From Comamonas sp. lk (GTDB taxonomy: Bacteria; Pseudomonadota; Gammaproteobacteria; Burkholderiales; Burkholderiaceae_C), in the NCBI GenBank assembly GCA_945875225.1, contig CAMCJY010000101.1, forward strand, positions 1-7,128: 7,128 nucleotides of DNA, read 5' to 3'. Made by a program: the position numbers and the translations under genes. The notes beneath the pieces were generated by a model that worked only from the letters and a program-made list of their open reading frames with translations, had not been told where the DNA came from and did no database searches. Below are positions 1 through 6,146 of this stretch, piece by piece; positions within the stretch are counted from its first letter, which is position 1, and each line of letters begins with the position of its first letter.

Positions 1-645
1 CAGCACTGGCGACATAAGGGCTTCAAAACGGTGGCCTTGGGTACTGTTACCGGCCTGCAGGCCCAGCGCATGCACCGGCACCACGGCGCTGCCATGCAAA
101 GCCAGCAAGCCATGCGCCGGGCGCACAAAAGTCACGGTGCTCCAGCCGGGTAAGTCGCAATCGCGCTCTAGCTGGTAACTCATCACTTTGGGGATCGGCA
201 GCTTGGCAATCGCATCGGACAAGGCTTTTTGTAAACCCTCGGCCAGGCTGGCGCCGCGCACGGTGCTGTCAAAGTACAAAGCCTCGGCTTTGCCGTCCAT
301 GCGCTTTTGCAAACCGGCAACAGCCTCTTGTCCCGCTCCCAGGGCCTGCAGCTTTTTTAGCAAGGCCTGTGTAGCTTGGCTGCTGGCATCTAAGCCCACG
401 GCCACGGGCATCAGTTTTTGCGACACCGCTTTGTCAGCCGCTTGCGCGGCGACGCCAGCCACATGCACCGCCAATCGGCGCGGCGAGGCGTAATCCGTGA
501 CCGCCGCATCCGCAGCCGCCAGCCCTTGCGCTTTCAGGCTGTCCGCCAGCACGGTGGCAAAGGCTAGGCCCAGCTTTTTCAAAGCCTTGGGCGGCAGTTC
601 TTCTACAAAGAGTTCGACCAGCAGGTTTTCAGTGGCCATGCTCAT
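1..645 (-). CDS. glyS: Glycyl-tRNA synthetase beta subunit, N-terminal part
   Basis: Beta subunit of the heterotetrameric (alpha2beta2) bacterial glycyl-tRNA synthetase; the cytoplasmic enzyme charges tRNA-Gly, and the beta chain mainly contributes tRNA binding. Reading leftwards from ATG at 645, 215 codons stay open to the window edge. The N-terminus MSMATENLLVELFVEELPPK is the characteristic start of GlyS, followed by the family segment DYASPRRLAVHV at about residues 50-61. Family members are near 690-720 residues, so roughly the first 30% is present and the gene continues off the left edge. The start overlaps the glyQ stop as ATGA (645-642), which fixes this start and implies translational coupling; a second in-frame ATG lies two codons on, at 639. 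Codon use matches the neighbouring core genes. Confidence 0.95.
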   Translation of the reverse strand, partial: MSMATENLLVELFVEELPPKALKKLGLAFATVLADSLKAQGLAAADAAVTDYASPRRLAVHVAGVAAQAADKAVSQKLMPVAVGLDASSQATQALLKKLQALGAGQEAVAGLQKRMDGKAEALYFDSTVRGASLAEGLQKALSDAIAKLPIPKVMSYQLERDCDLPGWSTVTFVRPAHGLLALHGSAVVPVHALGLQAGNSTQGHRFEALMSPVL

Positions 646-1547
646 GCTGCCTTCTTTGCCATTTGCGCAATCCATTGCGGCGGGGCCATGGGAAAGCCCA
701 GGCGCTCGCGGCTCTCGTAATAGCACTGCGCCACGCCGCGCGCCAGGTTGCGGATGCGGCCCATGTAAGCAGCCCGCTCGGTCACGCTAATGGCGCCACG
801 TGCGTCCAGCAAATTAAAGGTGTGCGCAGCTTTGAGCACTTGCTCGTAGGCCGGCAAGGCCAGGGGCACATCGATCAAATGCTTGGCTTGCTTTTCATGC
901 GCAGAAAACGCGGCAAATAGAAAGTCGGTGTCGCTGTGTTCAAAGTTGTAAGTGGACTGCTCCACTTCGTTTTGCTTGTACACATCGCCATACGTCATAT
1001 CGGCGGTCCATTGCAAGTTATAGACGTTATCCACACCTTGCAGGTACATGGCCAGGCGCTCCAGGCCGTAGGTAATTTCGCCGGTCACCGGTTTGCAATC
1101 GATGCCGCCTACTTGCTGGAAATAGGTGAACTGCGTCACCTCCATGCCATTGAGCCAGACTTCCCAGCCCAGGCCCCAGGCGCCCAGGGTGGGGTTTTCC
1201 CAATCGTCTTCGACAAAGCGGATGTCGTTTTGTTTCAGGTCAAAGCCCAAGGCTTTGAGCGATCCCAGGTACAAGTCCAAAATATTGGCCGGGGCTGGTT
1301 TCATGACCACCTGGTACTGGTAGTAATGCTGCAAGCGGTTGGGGTTTTCGCCGTAGCGCCCATCTTTAGGGCGACGGCTGGGCTGCACATAGGCGGCCTT
1401 CCAGGGCTCGGGGCCGATGGCGCGCAAAAACGTAGCGGTGTGCGAGGTGCCGGCGCCCACTTCCATGTCGTAAGGCTGCAAGAGGGCGCAGCCTTGCTGG
1501 TCCCAATAGGACTGCAGGGTCAGAATAATTTGCTGGAATGTCAACAT
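642..1547 (-). CDS. glyQ: Glycyl-tRNA synthetase alpha subunit
   Basis: Alpha (catalytic) subunit of bacterial class II glycyl-tRNA synthetase, forming glycyl-adenylate and transferring glycine to tRNA-Gly together with GlyS. The 301-residue product is full length (E. coli GlyQ is about 303). Visible family blocks are the N-terminus MLTFQQIILTLQSYWDQQGC, QPSRRPKDGRYGENPNRLQ at about 55-73, the block starting FVEDDWENPTLGAWGLGWEV near 111, and GEITYGLERLAMYLQ near 156-170. ATG at 1547 gives the standard N-terminus although no good Shine-Dalgarno precedes it. The stop overlaps the glyS start as ATGA. Upstream is the 118-base gap after lnt containing a palindrome at 1591-1604. It may be read from the corC-lnt transcript or from its own promoter; the sequence does not settle which. 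Confidence 0.98.
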   Translation of the reverse strand: MLTFQQIILTLQSYWDQQGCALLQPYDMEVGAGTSHTATFLRAIGPEPWKAAYVQPSRRPKDGRYGENPNRLQHYYQYQVVMKPAPANILDLYLGSLKALGFDLKQNDIRFVEDDWENPTLGAWGLGWEVWLNGMEVTQFTYFQQVGGIDCKPVTGEITYGLERLAMYLQGVDNVYNLQWTADMTYGDVYKQNEVEQSTYNFEHSDTDFLFAAFSAHEKQAKHLIDVPLALPAYEQVLKAAHTFNLLDARGAISVTERAAYMGRIRNLARGVAQCYYESRERLGFPMAPPQWIAQMAKKAA

Positions 1548-1590
1548 GAAGTGGCTGGGGCGCGGCAGTCGCGCCGTCGGTTGGGCTGCT

Positions 1591-1604
1591 TACAAGGTCT
1601 TGTA
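1591..1604. promoter_or_regulatory. 14-bp palindrome upstream of glyQ
   Basis: TACAAG-GT-CTTGTA is a perfect inverted repeat with 6-bp arms and a 2-base centre, lying 44 bases upstream of the glyQ start in the 1548-1665 gap between lnt and glyQ. An adjacent 8-bp palindrome GCGTACGC lies at 1605-1612. In glyQ orientation no run of T follows, so it does not look like an intrinsic terminator for lnt. It could be a protein-binding site for glyQS transcription or chance. I see no convincing -35/-10 pair in this gap. Confidence 0.25.
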
Positions 1605-1665
1605 GCGTACGCCTCCAATTTTACGGGCCAATGCTGCATGCGCGGTCGCGCTCAGGTTTGACGCT

Positions 1666-3231
1666 TCAGGCCTTGCGTCGGCGTGCCATGGCCGCCCATG
1701 CCAAGGCGCTCAAGCCTGTCAGCCACAGCGGCCACAAGCCCCAACGCGCGGCCCAGCGGGCAAAGGGCGTTAGCCCCGAGCGGCCTTGCACTTGCCCTTG
1801 CAAAACACCTGCGGGGCCATAGGGCAATTGCGCTTGCACCACGCCGGTGTGCGCAATGATGGCGGTGGCGCCGGTATTGGTAGCGCGCAGCACCGGCAAT
1901 CCAAATTCCAAAGCCCGCATACGCGCGATGCTCAGGTGTTGGTCGATAGCCAGACCGTCACCAAACCAGGCCAGATTGCTGACATTGACCAACGCCGTCG
2001 GTGCACTGGCAGGATCGGTAAAACGCGTAGCCAGCTCTTCGCCAAACAAGTCTTCATAGCAAATATGCACCGCCAGCCTTTGCCCGGGCATTGCAAACGA
2101 AGCCTGACCCAATGGGCCGCGGTTGAAATCGCCCAAGGGGATGTGCATCAAGTTGGTAAACCAGCGAAACAGGGGCGGGATGAATTCGCCAAAGGGGACC
2201 AGGTGGTGCTTGTCGTAGCGCTGGATTTGCGCTTGGCCTGGCATCAGGCCGATAACCGAGTTGGAGTAGCCCTGCTGGCTATCGCCTAGTGGAATACCAA
2301 GGATGGCGGCATGGCCGCGTCCGCGCAAGCCGCTGCTCAAACGCTCCCAATAGCCTTCGGGCAAGTCCTGGGGCAACAAGGGGACAGCGGTTTCAGGTGC
2401 GACCACCAGATCACTGTTGGCGCCCAGCAACTGCGCTTCGTACCACTTAAGCGCCTGGGGCACGCCACTGGATGGTTCAAACTTTTCGTTCTGCGCGATG
2501 CCGCCTTGCAAAAGCGTGACGCTAAAGCTGCCCGCATCCTGCGTCCACTGGTTCCAAGCCGCCGGAATCAGCAGGGGCGCGATCAGCAGCGCCAATGCCG
2601 CCAGCAAAGCTGCCGCGCCCGACGGGAGCACCCCACCAGGCACGCGCCGACCCATAGCGCGCATCAGCGCCTGCGCCAAAGCCATGCCGATAAACGCTGC
2701 CACCGCGCCCATGCCGTAGGAGCCCAGCCAGGGCGCAAAGAGCGCCAGGGGGCCATCGACATGCGCATAACCACCCGCGCCCCAGCCAAAGCCGGTAAGC
2801 CAGGTGCCGCGCGCCAGCTCGGCCATCATCCACAGCAAGCCGAACAGGAGCGCGCCGGAAAGAGCGCCACGCTGCGCCAGTCGCCACCAAAGAGCTCCGG
2901 CAAACGCAAAATATAGGGCCAGCGCGACTGCGAGCAGCCACTCGGCCAGCGCAGCCAGCGGCGCGGGCATGCCGCCATAGGTGTGCATAGCGGTAAACAG
3001 CCAGCCGAAAGTACAGCCTAAATACACGGTAGTGAACACCCAGGCGCGCAGAGCGGCTTGCCCTGCCGAGCTGGCACCCAAAAGAGCGCCGGCCAATAAG
3101 GCCATGGACAGCAATTGCAGCGGCCATTGCGGCTGGCCATAGTCCAGCACAAAGTGCAAAGGCCAGGCCACACCGGCTGCGTGCAGCATGCCCGCCAGCA
3201 AGGGCATAGCTAGCTGCACAGGCAGGCGCAT
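1666..3231 (-). CDS. lnt: Apolipoprotein N-acyltransferase
   Basis: Inner-membrane enzyme that moves an acyl chain from a phospholipid to the N-terminal cysteine of apolipoproteins, the last step of lipoprotein maturation before Lol sorting. The product has 521 residues from ATG (E. coli about 512). Several hydrophobic segments fill residues about 2-225, a periplasmic nitrilase-fold domain spans about 235-480, and a final hydrophobic helix lies near 495-515. The nitrilase catalytic triad is visible as Glu280 (APETAVP), Lys341 (YDKHHLVPFGEFIP) and Cys391 (HICYEDLFGEE), with the additional conserved Glu349 (FGE) and Glu393 (CYE). The ATG at 3231 shares its A with the corC TGA (TGATG); a GTG immediately before it at 3234 is an equally possible start adding one residue. 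The upstream CBS-protein neighbour is the usual one (E. coli ybeX-lnt). Confidence 0.96.
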   Translation of the reverse strand: MRLPVQLAMPLLAGMLHAAGVAWPLHFVLDYGQPQWPLQLLSMALLAGALLGASSAGQAALRAWVFTTVYLGCTFGWLFTAMHTYGGMPAPLAALAEWLLAVALALYFAFAGALWWRLAQRGALSGALLFGLLWMMAELARGTWLTGFGWGAGGYAHVDGPLALFAPWLGSYGMGAVAAFIGMALAQALMRAMGRRVPGGVLPSGAAALLAALALLIAPLLIPAAWNQWTQDAGSFSVTLLQGGIAQNEKFEPSSGVPQALKWYEAQLLGANSDLVVAPETAVPLLPQDLPEGYWERLSSGLRGRGHAAILGIPLGDSQQGYSNSVIGLMPGQAQIQRYDKHHLVPFGEFIPPLFRWFTNLMHIPLGDFNRGPLGQASFAMPGQRLAVHICYEDLFGEELATRFTDPASAPTALVNVSNLAWFGDGLAIDQHLSIARMRALEFGLPVLRATNTGATAIIAHTGVVQAQLPYGPAGVLQGQVQGRSGLTPFARWAARWGLWPLWLTGLSALAWAAMARRRKA

Positions 3232-4103
3232 CACGGCTTGGCGTGCGCAATCAGAGGTGACACCTTGAACCAGCGCACCGCGCCGCCGCGCGTATGCAGC
3301 ACCACAAACTGCAAGCCCAGCATGGTGTGGCGCTCACCGCGCTGGGGCACATGGCCCATTTCATGGGCCACCAGGCCGCCTATGGTGTCAAAGTCGTCGG
3401 CGTCTTCGCGCGCGAGTAAGTCCACGCCAAAGGCGCTGCTCACACGCTCCAGTGTGGCGTCGCCGTTGACCCTAAAGGAGCGGTCGGGCAGCGCGAACAC
3501 ATCGCCCTCGTCGTCGTCGATATCGAATTCGTCCTCGATCTCGCCGACGATTTGCTCCAGCACGTCCTCGATAGTGATCAGGCCCGCCACACGGCCGAAC
3601 TCGTCGATCACGATGGCCAGATGGTTGCGGTTGCCTTTGAAGTCGCGCAACAAGTCGTTCAGACCCTTGGTCTCGGGCACAAACACCGCCGGGCGCAAGA
3701 GCGCACGGATATTGAGCTCGGGCGCGCGCTGGAGTTTGAGCAAGTCTTTGGCCATCAGGGTGCCGATGATGTTTTCGCGCTCACCCTCAAACACCGGAAA
3801 GCGCGAGTGCGCGGTGTCGATCACGGTGTGCAGTAATTCGTCCATGGGCGACTGGATGTCCAGCAAGTCCATGCGCGTGGCCGCCACCATCACGTCGCCA
3901 GCCGTCATGTCGGCCATGCGGATCACGCCTTCGAGCATGGCGCGGGACTGGGCGCCTATGATTTTGTTGTCCTCGGCCTCGGCCAAGGTCTCCATCAGCT
4001 CCTCAGCCGAGTCCGGGCCGGGGTGCAGGAACTCTGCCAAGCGTTGCAGAAAAGTTCGCTTGTCTTCTTTGTCGTGGGATGGCGCGGGGTGGGGGTCGGA
4101 CAC
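3231..4103 (-). CDS. corC: CorC/YbeX-family CBS-domain protein
   Basis: Cytosolic protein of the CorC/HlyC family, in E. coli named for a role in Mg2+/Co2+ efflux via CorA and encoded just upstream of lnt as ybeX. Read from GTG at 4103 the product is 290 residues (E. coli about 292) beginning VSDPHPAPSH (initiated as Met). Two CBS motifs occupy about 66-125 and 135-190, including AATRMDLLDI, SRFPVFEGERENIIGTLMAKDLL and HLAIVIDEFGRVAGLITIEDVLEQIVGEIEDE, followed by an acidic linker (DIDDDEGD) and the CorC/HlyC C-terminal domain at about 205-285. The soluble acidic N-terminal stretch HPGPDSAEELMETLAEAEDN is typical of CorC. The frame stays open upstream to 4334, but that extension runs through the end of the GNAT gene and does not resemble CorC, so the GTG is preferred even though no clear Shine-Dalgarno precedes it. 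The stop overlaps the lnt start. Confidence 0.93.
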   Translation of the reverse strand: MSDPHPAPSHDKEDKRTFLQRLAEFLHPGPDSAEELMETLAEAEDNKIIGAQSRAMLEGVIRMADMTAGDVMVAATRMDLLDIQSPMDELLHTVIDTAHSRFPVFEGERENIIGTLMAKDLLKLQRAPELNIRALLRPAVFVPETKGLNDLLRDFKGNRNHLAIVIDEFGRVAGLITIEDVLEQIVGEIEDEFDIDDDEGDVFALPDRSFRVNGDATLERVSSAFGVDLLAREDADDFDTIGGLVAHEMGHVPQRGERHTMLGLQFVVLHTRGGAVRWFKVSPLIAHAKP

Positions 4104-4192
4104 TGGCGTGGGGCAAAGCTGCCGTTTTTGCGAAGCCTCAAGGATAGCCCATTGCCAAGGCAGCGGGATACGGCAACTGACCCAGACAAACC

Positions 4193-4924
4193 CTAGGAAC
4201 CGGAGCTGCCGCTGGCATCCCGAATCGCCTGCCGCGTTTCCTGGATGCCGGCCAACAAGGCCCAGAAATGGCGGGCCTGTGATTTGAACTGGTAATCGGT
4301 GTCGGCTAGCTGCGCATCCACCGCCTCGTGCCAATGTGACTGCAAGGTGGGCGAAGGCAATGTCAGGTAGGCCTCCGACTCCGAACCCAGGCGCTCCACC
4401 TTCGCGCCTGCGCGCTGCGCAATATGCAGCATGGCGGTGTTTTCGCTCAGGGCGTGGATGAACATCAGGGAAATATGGTCGTTACGCGCATGCAGCACCG
4501 CCCGCTCGAACAGCTCGGTACCAAAACCGCGCCCGCGCCAAGCCGGCAGCACGGACACGCCAAACTCAGCACAGCTCGCCGCTTGCGGGTCGTGGATGTA
4601 GGCCAAATGCGCCATGGCAATCAGGCAGAGCTTGCGGTTGTAAATGCCGAACACGCGGTCACGCCCAAAGTCCAGGGTGGCGACATAGTGCTCAATTTGC
4701 GCGTCCTGCGCCGCATAGCCAAAGCGCAGGTAGCGGTCCGGCCCGCTAAGCGCTAACAAGTGGGTCAGCACATCTGGGCGATCTCGGACGTGCAACTCAC
4801 GCACCGGAACAAAACCGTCATGCCCCTGAGAACTAGACCTGGCGCTGAACGCCAACAGCGCAAACTGCCACGGCACAAGCAGTTTGGCGAGAAACCAGTA
4901 AAACCCGGAAGTGATGGCGTGCAT
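4193..4924 (-). CDS. GNAT-family N-acetyltransferase
   Basis: Predicted acyl-CoA-dependent N-acetyltransferase of unknown substrate. The product has 243 residues from ATG at 4924 (MHAITSGFYW). The GNAT fold is indicated by the acetyl-CoA pyrophosphate loop in FGVSVLPAWRGRGFGTELFE (R130-G-R-G-F-G135, the Q/RxxGxG/A motif), preceded by the strand CLIAMAHLAYI and followed by ALSENTAMLHIAQRAGAKV, the usual helix and strand of the C-terminal half. The first ~25 residues include a hydrophobic stretch (FYWFLAKLLVPWQFALLAF) that could be membrane-associating. The frame can be extended to an ATG at 5014, but those 30 codons run through the inverted repeats and one copy of the putative vapBC operator, so the shorter start is preferred. 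It ends 89 bases before corC on the same strand and may begin this transcript. Its substrate cannot be told from sequence. Confidence 0.85.
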   Translation of the reverse strand: MHAITSGFYWFLAKLLVPWQFALLAFSARSSSQGHDGFVPVRELHVRDRPDVLTHLLALSGPDRYLRFGYAAQDAQIEHYVATLDFGRDRVFGIYNRKLCLIAMAHLAYIHDPQAASCAEFGVSVLPAWRGRGFGTELFERAVLHARNDHISLMFIHALSENTAMLHIAQRAGAKVERLGSESEAYLTLPSPTLQSHWHEAVDAQLADTDYQFKSQARHFWALLAGIQETRQAIRDASGSSGS

Positions 4925-4965
4925 GACTTGAACTATAAGGGTTTTCCCTAGGCTATGCCAGTTTT

Positions 4966-4990
4966 GCGATAAATAGCGTGCATTTATCGC
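4966..4990. repeat. 9-bp perfect inverted repeat between GNAT gene and vapB
   Basis: GCGATAAAT (4966-4974) and ATTTATCGC (4982-4990) are perfect reverse complements around a 7-base loop, AGCGTGC. Neither side is followed by a T-run, so it is not a standard intrinsic terminator. It lies in the divergent gap, 42 bases upstream of the preferred GNAT start, and might be a regulator site for the GNAT operon or a hairpin in its leader. The octamer CATTTATC in its right arm recurs at 5012-5019. Confidence 0.4.
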
Positions 4991-4997
4991 CGCTAAA

Positions 4998-5064
4998 TAC
5001 ACACTTGTGTACATTTATCATTTCCATTTTTAGGCTATTGAATTAGCATACACACAATGTACAT
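4998..5064. promoter_or_regulatory. Repeated candidate operator of the first toxin-antitoxin operon
   Basis: TACACAC-TTG-TGTACAT (4998-5014) and TACACAC-AA-TGTACAT (5049-5064) are two copies of the same bipartite element, with starts 51 bp apart (about five helical turns). Copy 1 also contains the perfect palindrome TACACA-CT-TGTGTA (4998-5011); copy 2 contains TACA/TGTA arms and the palindromic TGTACA. A duplicated palindromic element directly upstream of an AbrB-type antitoxin gene is the expected layout for autoregulation by an antitoxin-toxin complex that bridges two sites. The assignment is inferred from position and symmetry. Confidence 0.5.
5021..5049 (+). promoter_or_regulatory. Possible sigma70 promoter for vapBC
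   Basis: TTTCCA (5021-5026) and TAGCAT (5044-5049) are separated by 17 bases and each match 4 of 6 consensus positions. The pair sits between the two operator copies, with the -10 touching copy 2, which would suit repression. A Shine-Dalgarno AGGGG at 5070-5074 follows, 6 bases before the vapB ATG. An alternative pair, TTGAAT (5038-5043) with TACATC (5060-5065), cannot be excluded. Confidence 0.25.
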
Positions 5065-5080
5065 CCATTAGGGGCTAGCA

Positions 5081-5317
5081 ATGCAAGCAACCAAAGCTTT
5101 CAAAAACGGGAATTCGCAAGCCATCCGCATCCCAGCCGCGCTGGCCTATGCGCGCACAGATATCGACCTGGAAATCGAGCGGCTTGGCGATGAAATACGC
5201 ATCCGCCCGGCGCGCCGCTCTCTGTCGGGCGTGTTGTCCAAGTTTGCGGCTTTCTCACCCGACTTTATGCAAGAAGGCCGCGAACACCAGGAACAAGCGG
5301 AAAGAGAGGCGCTTTGA
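5081..5317 (+). CDS. vapB: VapB-type antitoxin, AbrB/SpoVT (swapped-hairpin) domain
   Basis: Antitoxin of a type II toxin-antitoxin pair: it binds and inactivates the VapC RNase encoded next and, with it, represses its own operon. The product has 78 residues. The N-terminal half (about 1-46, MQATKAFKNGNSQAIRIPAAL...IEIERLGDEIRIRP-like) is an AbrB/MazE-type DNA-binding hairpin with the typical K.GNSQAIRIP signature. The C-terminal half (LSGVLSKFAAFSPDFMQEGREHQEQAERE, about 48-76) is the charged helix-forming tail that in VapB proteins wraps the toxin, with the recognisable FSPDFM..GR motif. ATG at 5081 has a good AGGGG Shine-Dalgarno. The stop overlaps the toxin start as TGATG. The upstream AT-rich region carries the candidate operators. 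Length and motifs are normal, so the gene appears intact. Confidence 0.93.
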   Translation: MQATKAFKNGNSQAIRIPAALAYARTDIDLEIERLGDEIRIRPARRSLSGVLSKFAAFSPDFMQEGREHQEQAEREAL

Positions 5318-5739
5318 TGGCGCTGTACATGCTCGATACCAATATGTGTATCTATCTCATGAAGAATCAGCCGCCTGAGGTGGCTGAACGCTTTGCACAG
5401 TGCCAGGTCGGGGATGTGCTGATGTCGGCCATTACCCACGCGGAGTTGGAATACGGTGTCGCCGCAGCGGCAGACCCCGTGCGGGAGCGTATAAATCTCT
5501 CCAGTTTGGTACAGGACATTGTGGTGGCACCCTTTGACAGCGCCGCCGCCCAGGCCTATGGCCCGATCCGCCTGGCAACCCGGGAGTCCAAAAAAGACCA
5601 CCTCGACAAACTGATAGCCGCGCACGCGGTTTCGCTAGGCGCCATTGTGGTGACCAACAACACGAGCGACTTTGGCAAATATCCTGGCTTAGAGGTGGAA
5701 AATTGGCTCAGGGTCAAGAGCCAAGACGCAGCGCATTAA
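5317..5739 (+). CDS. vapC: VapC-type PIN-domain ribonuclease toxin
   Basis: Toxin of the first pair, a Mg2+-dependent PIN-domain endoribonuclease; characterised enterobacterial relatives cut initiator tRNA, but the target here is unknown. The product has 140 residues from ATG at 5317, which shares its A with the vapB TGA and has GAGAGG at 5304-5309 as Shine-Dalgarno; a TTG at 5314 is a less likely start. The four acidic metal ligands are visible: Asp7 (MLDTNMCIYL), Glu43 (THAELEYG), Asp97 (HLDKLIAAHA) and Asp118 (VVTNNTSDF), with the family ending YPGLEVENWL. The segment before Asp97, RESKKDHLDKL, replaces the G-x-x-IG-x-x-D loop of the best-known VapC proteins, suggesting a separate subgroup. 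No inactivating change is seen. It is probably co-transcribed with vapB. Confidence 0.93.
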   Translation: MALYMLDTNMCIYLMKNQPPEVAERFAQCQVGDVLMSAITHAELEYGVAAAADPVRERINLSSLVQDIVVAPFDSAAAQAYGPIRLATRESKKDHLDKLIAAHAVSLGAIVVTNNTSDFGKYPGLEVENWLRVKSQDAAH

Positions 5740-5897
5740 ACGCAATCGATCGATCGTTTGAATCACGATCTACAAAAGCCGATCTTTTGGAACGTAAAGA
5801 AGCAAGGGAACCCTCCAAAGCGGGATTTAGTACCACTTTGGTTGATTGTTAGATAAGATATCGGAATTCCTACTTTTTTACCCTGGGGTTCTCCGCT
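5738..5897. other. Gap between the two toxin-antitoxin operons with clustered inverted repeats
   Basis: This is the 158-base stretch between the vapC stop and the second antitoxin start. Three repeats are visible. AAACG (5738-5742) and CGTTT (5755-5759) flank (ATCG)n, allowing a bulged hairpin. CAAAAG (5773-5778) and CTTTTG (5784-5789) surround a 5-base loop. CCAAAG (5815-5820) and CTTTGG (5836-5841) surround 15 bases. An 8-bp palindrome GGAATTCC lies at 5863-5870. None has a T-run directly after it, so no intrinsic terminator is called. The right part is AT-rich (GATAAGATAT near 5853-5861) and probably holds the promoter of the second operon, but I cannot assign boxes. The TACACAC/TGTACAT operator of the first operon is absent. 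ACCC-TG-GGGT at 5880-5889 could fold over the weak GGGG Shine-Dalgarno. Confidence 0.4.
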
Positions 5898-6146
5898 ATG
5901 GCTGAAATCAGAATGCGACCCAAGCACCAGCTCACACTGCCGGCCAACATCGTGCGGCAAGCAAATCTTGCGACAGACGATAGGCTGGACGTGAGCTATA
6001 GCAACGGAGTCATTGTGCTGACCCCTAAACCGGCATCCGTAAGCGGCCACCCCTTCGATCTGATGGCCTATGCCGGCATCGCTAAGGACATGTGGGGCGA
6101 TACGGCGGATGAGGTAAATCAATATATTCGCGACCTGCGCGCCTGA
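5898..6146 (+). CDS. AbrB/MazE/SpoVT-family antitoxin of second module
   Basis: Predicted DNA-binding antitoxin of the second type II pair. The product has 82 residues. Residues about 1-46 (MAEIRMRPKHQLTLPANIV...DDRLDVSYSNGVIVLTPKP) form an AbrB-type swapped-hairpin domain with the K.QLTLP signature. The remainder (FDLMAYAGIAKDMWGDTADEVNQYIRDLRA) is a likely toxin-binding tail; the G-I-A-K-x-x-W-G-x-T-x-x-E-V-x-x-Y-I-R-x-L-R pattern occurs in antitoxins paired with PIN toxins. It has little resemblance to the first antitoxin beyond the fold, so the pair is not a recent duplication. Translation begins at ATG 5898 after a weak GGGG (5885-5888) about 9 bases away. The stop overlaps the toxin ATG as TGATG, as in the first module. 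VapB-like is a fair description, but no specific symbol is justified. Confidence 0.88.
   Translation: MAEIRMRPKHQLTLPANIVRQANLATDDRLDVSYSNGVIVLTPKPASVSGHPFDLMAYAGIAKDMWGDTADEVNQYIRDLRA

Noticed and set aside
936..1661. Plus-strand open frame (241 codons) opposite glyQ
   Set aside because: It lies antisense to the highly conserved glyQ, and its histidine/valine/glutamine-rich product resembles no known family. High-GC coding DNA commonly leaves such frames open.
2311..2916. Plus-strand open frame (201 codons) opposite lnt
   Set aside because: Glutamine/arginine/alanine-rich antisense shadow of lnt with no family resemblance and no upstream ribosome site seen.
2522..3250. Minus-strand open frame (242 codons) within lnt in another frame
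   Set aside because: It overlaps lnt, whose transmembrane segments and downstream catalytic domain are clear in the other frame; the alternative is arginine/alanine-rich without motifs.
3238..4287. Long plus-strand open frame (349 codons) opposite corC
   Set aside because: It is fully antisense to a well-supported CorC gene, has a serine/arginine-rich low-complexity translation typical of a shadow frame, and shows no recognisable domain.
4938..4949. AGGG-TTTT-CCCT inverted repeat just upstream of the GNAT start
   Set aside because: A 4-bp arm with a 4-base loop is too short to support a function.
5146..5625. Minus-strand open frame (159 codons) across vapB and vapC
   Set aside because: Antisense to two motif-supported toxin-antitoxin genes, with no recognisable features.
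5763..6122. Minus-strand open frame (119 codons) covering the gap and second antitoxin
   Set aside because: It would cover both the inter-operon gap and the opposite strand of a clear AbrB-type gene, and its product has no recognisable motif.
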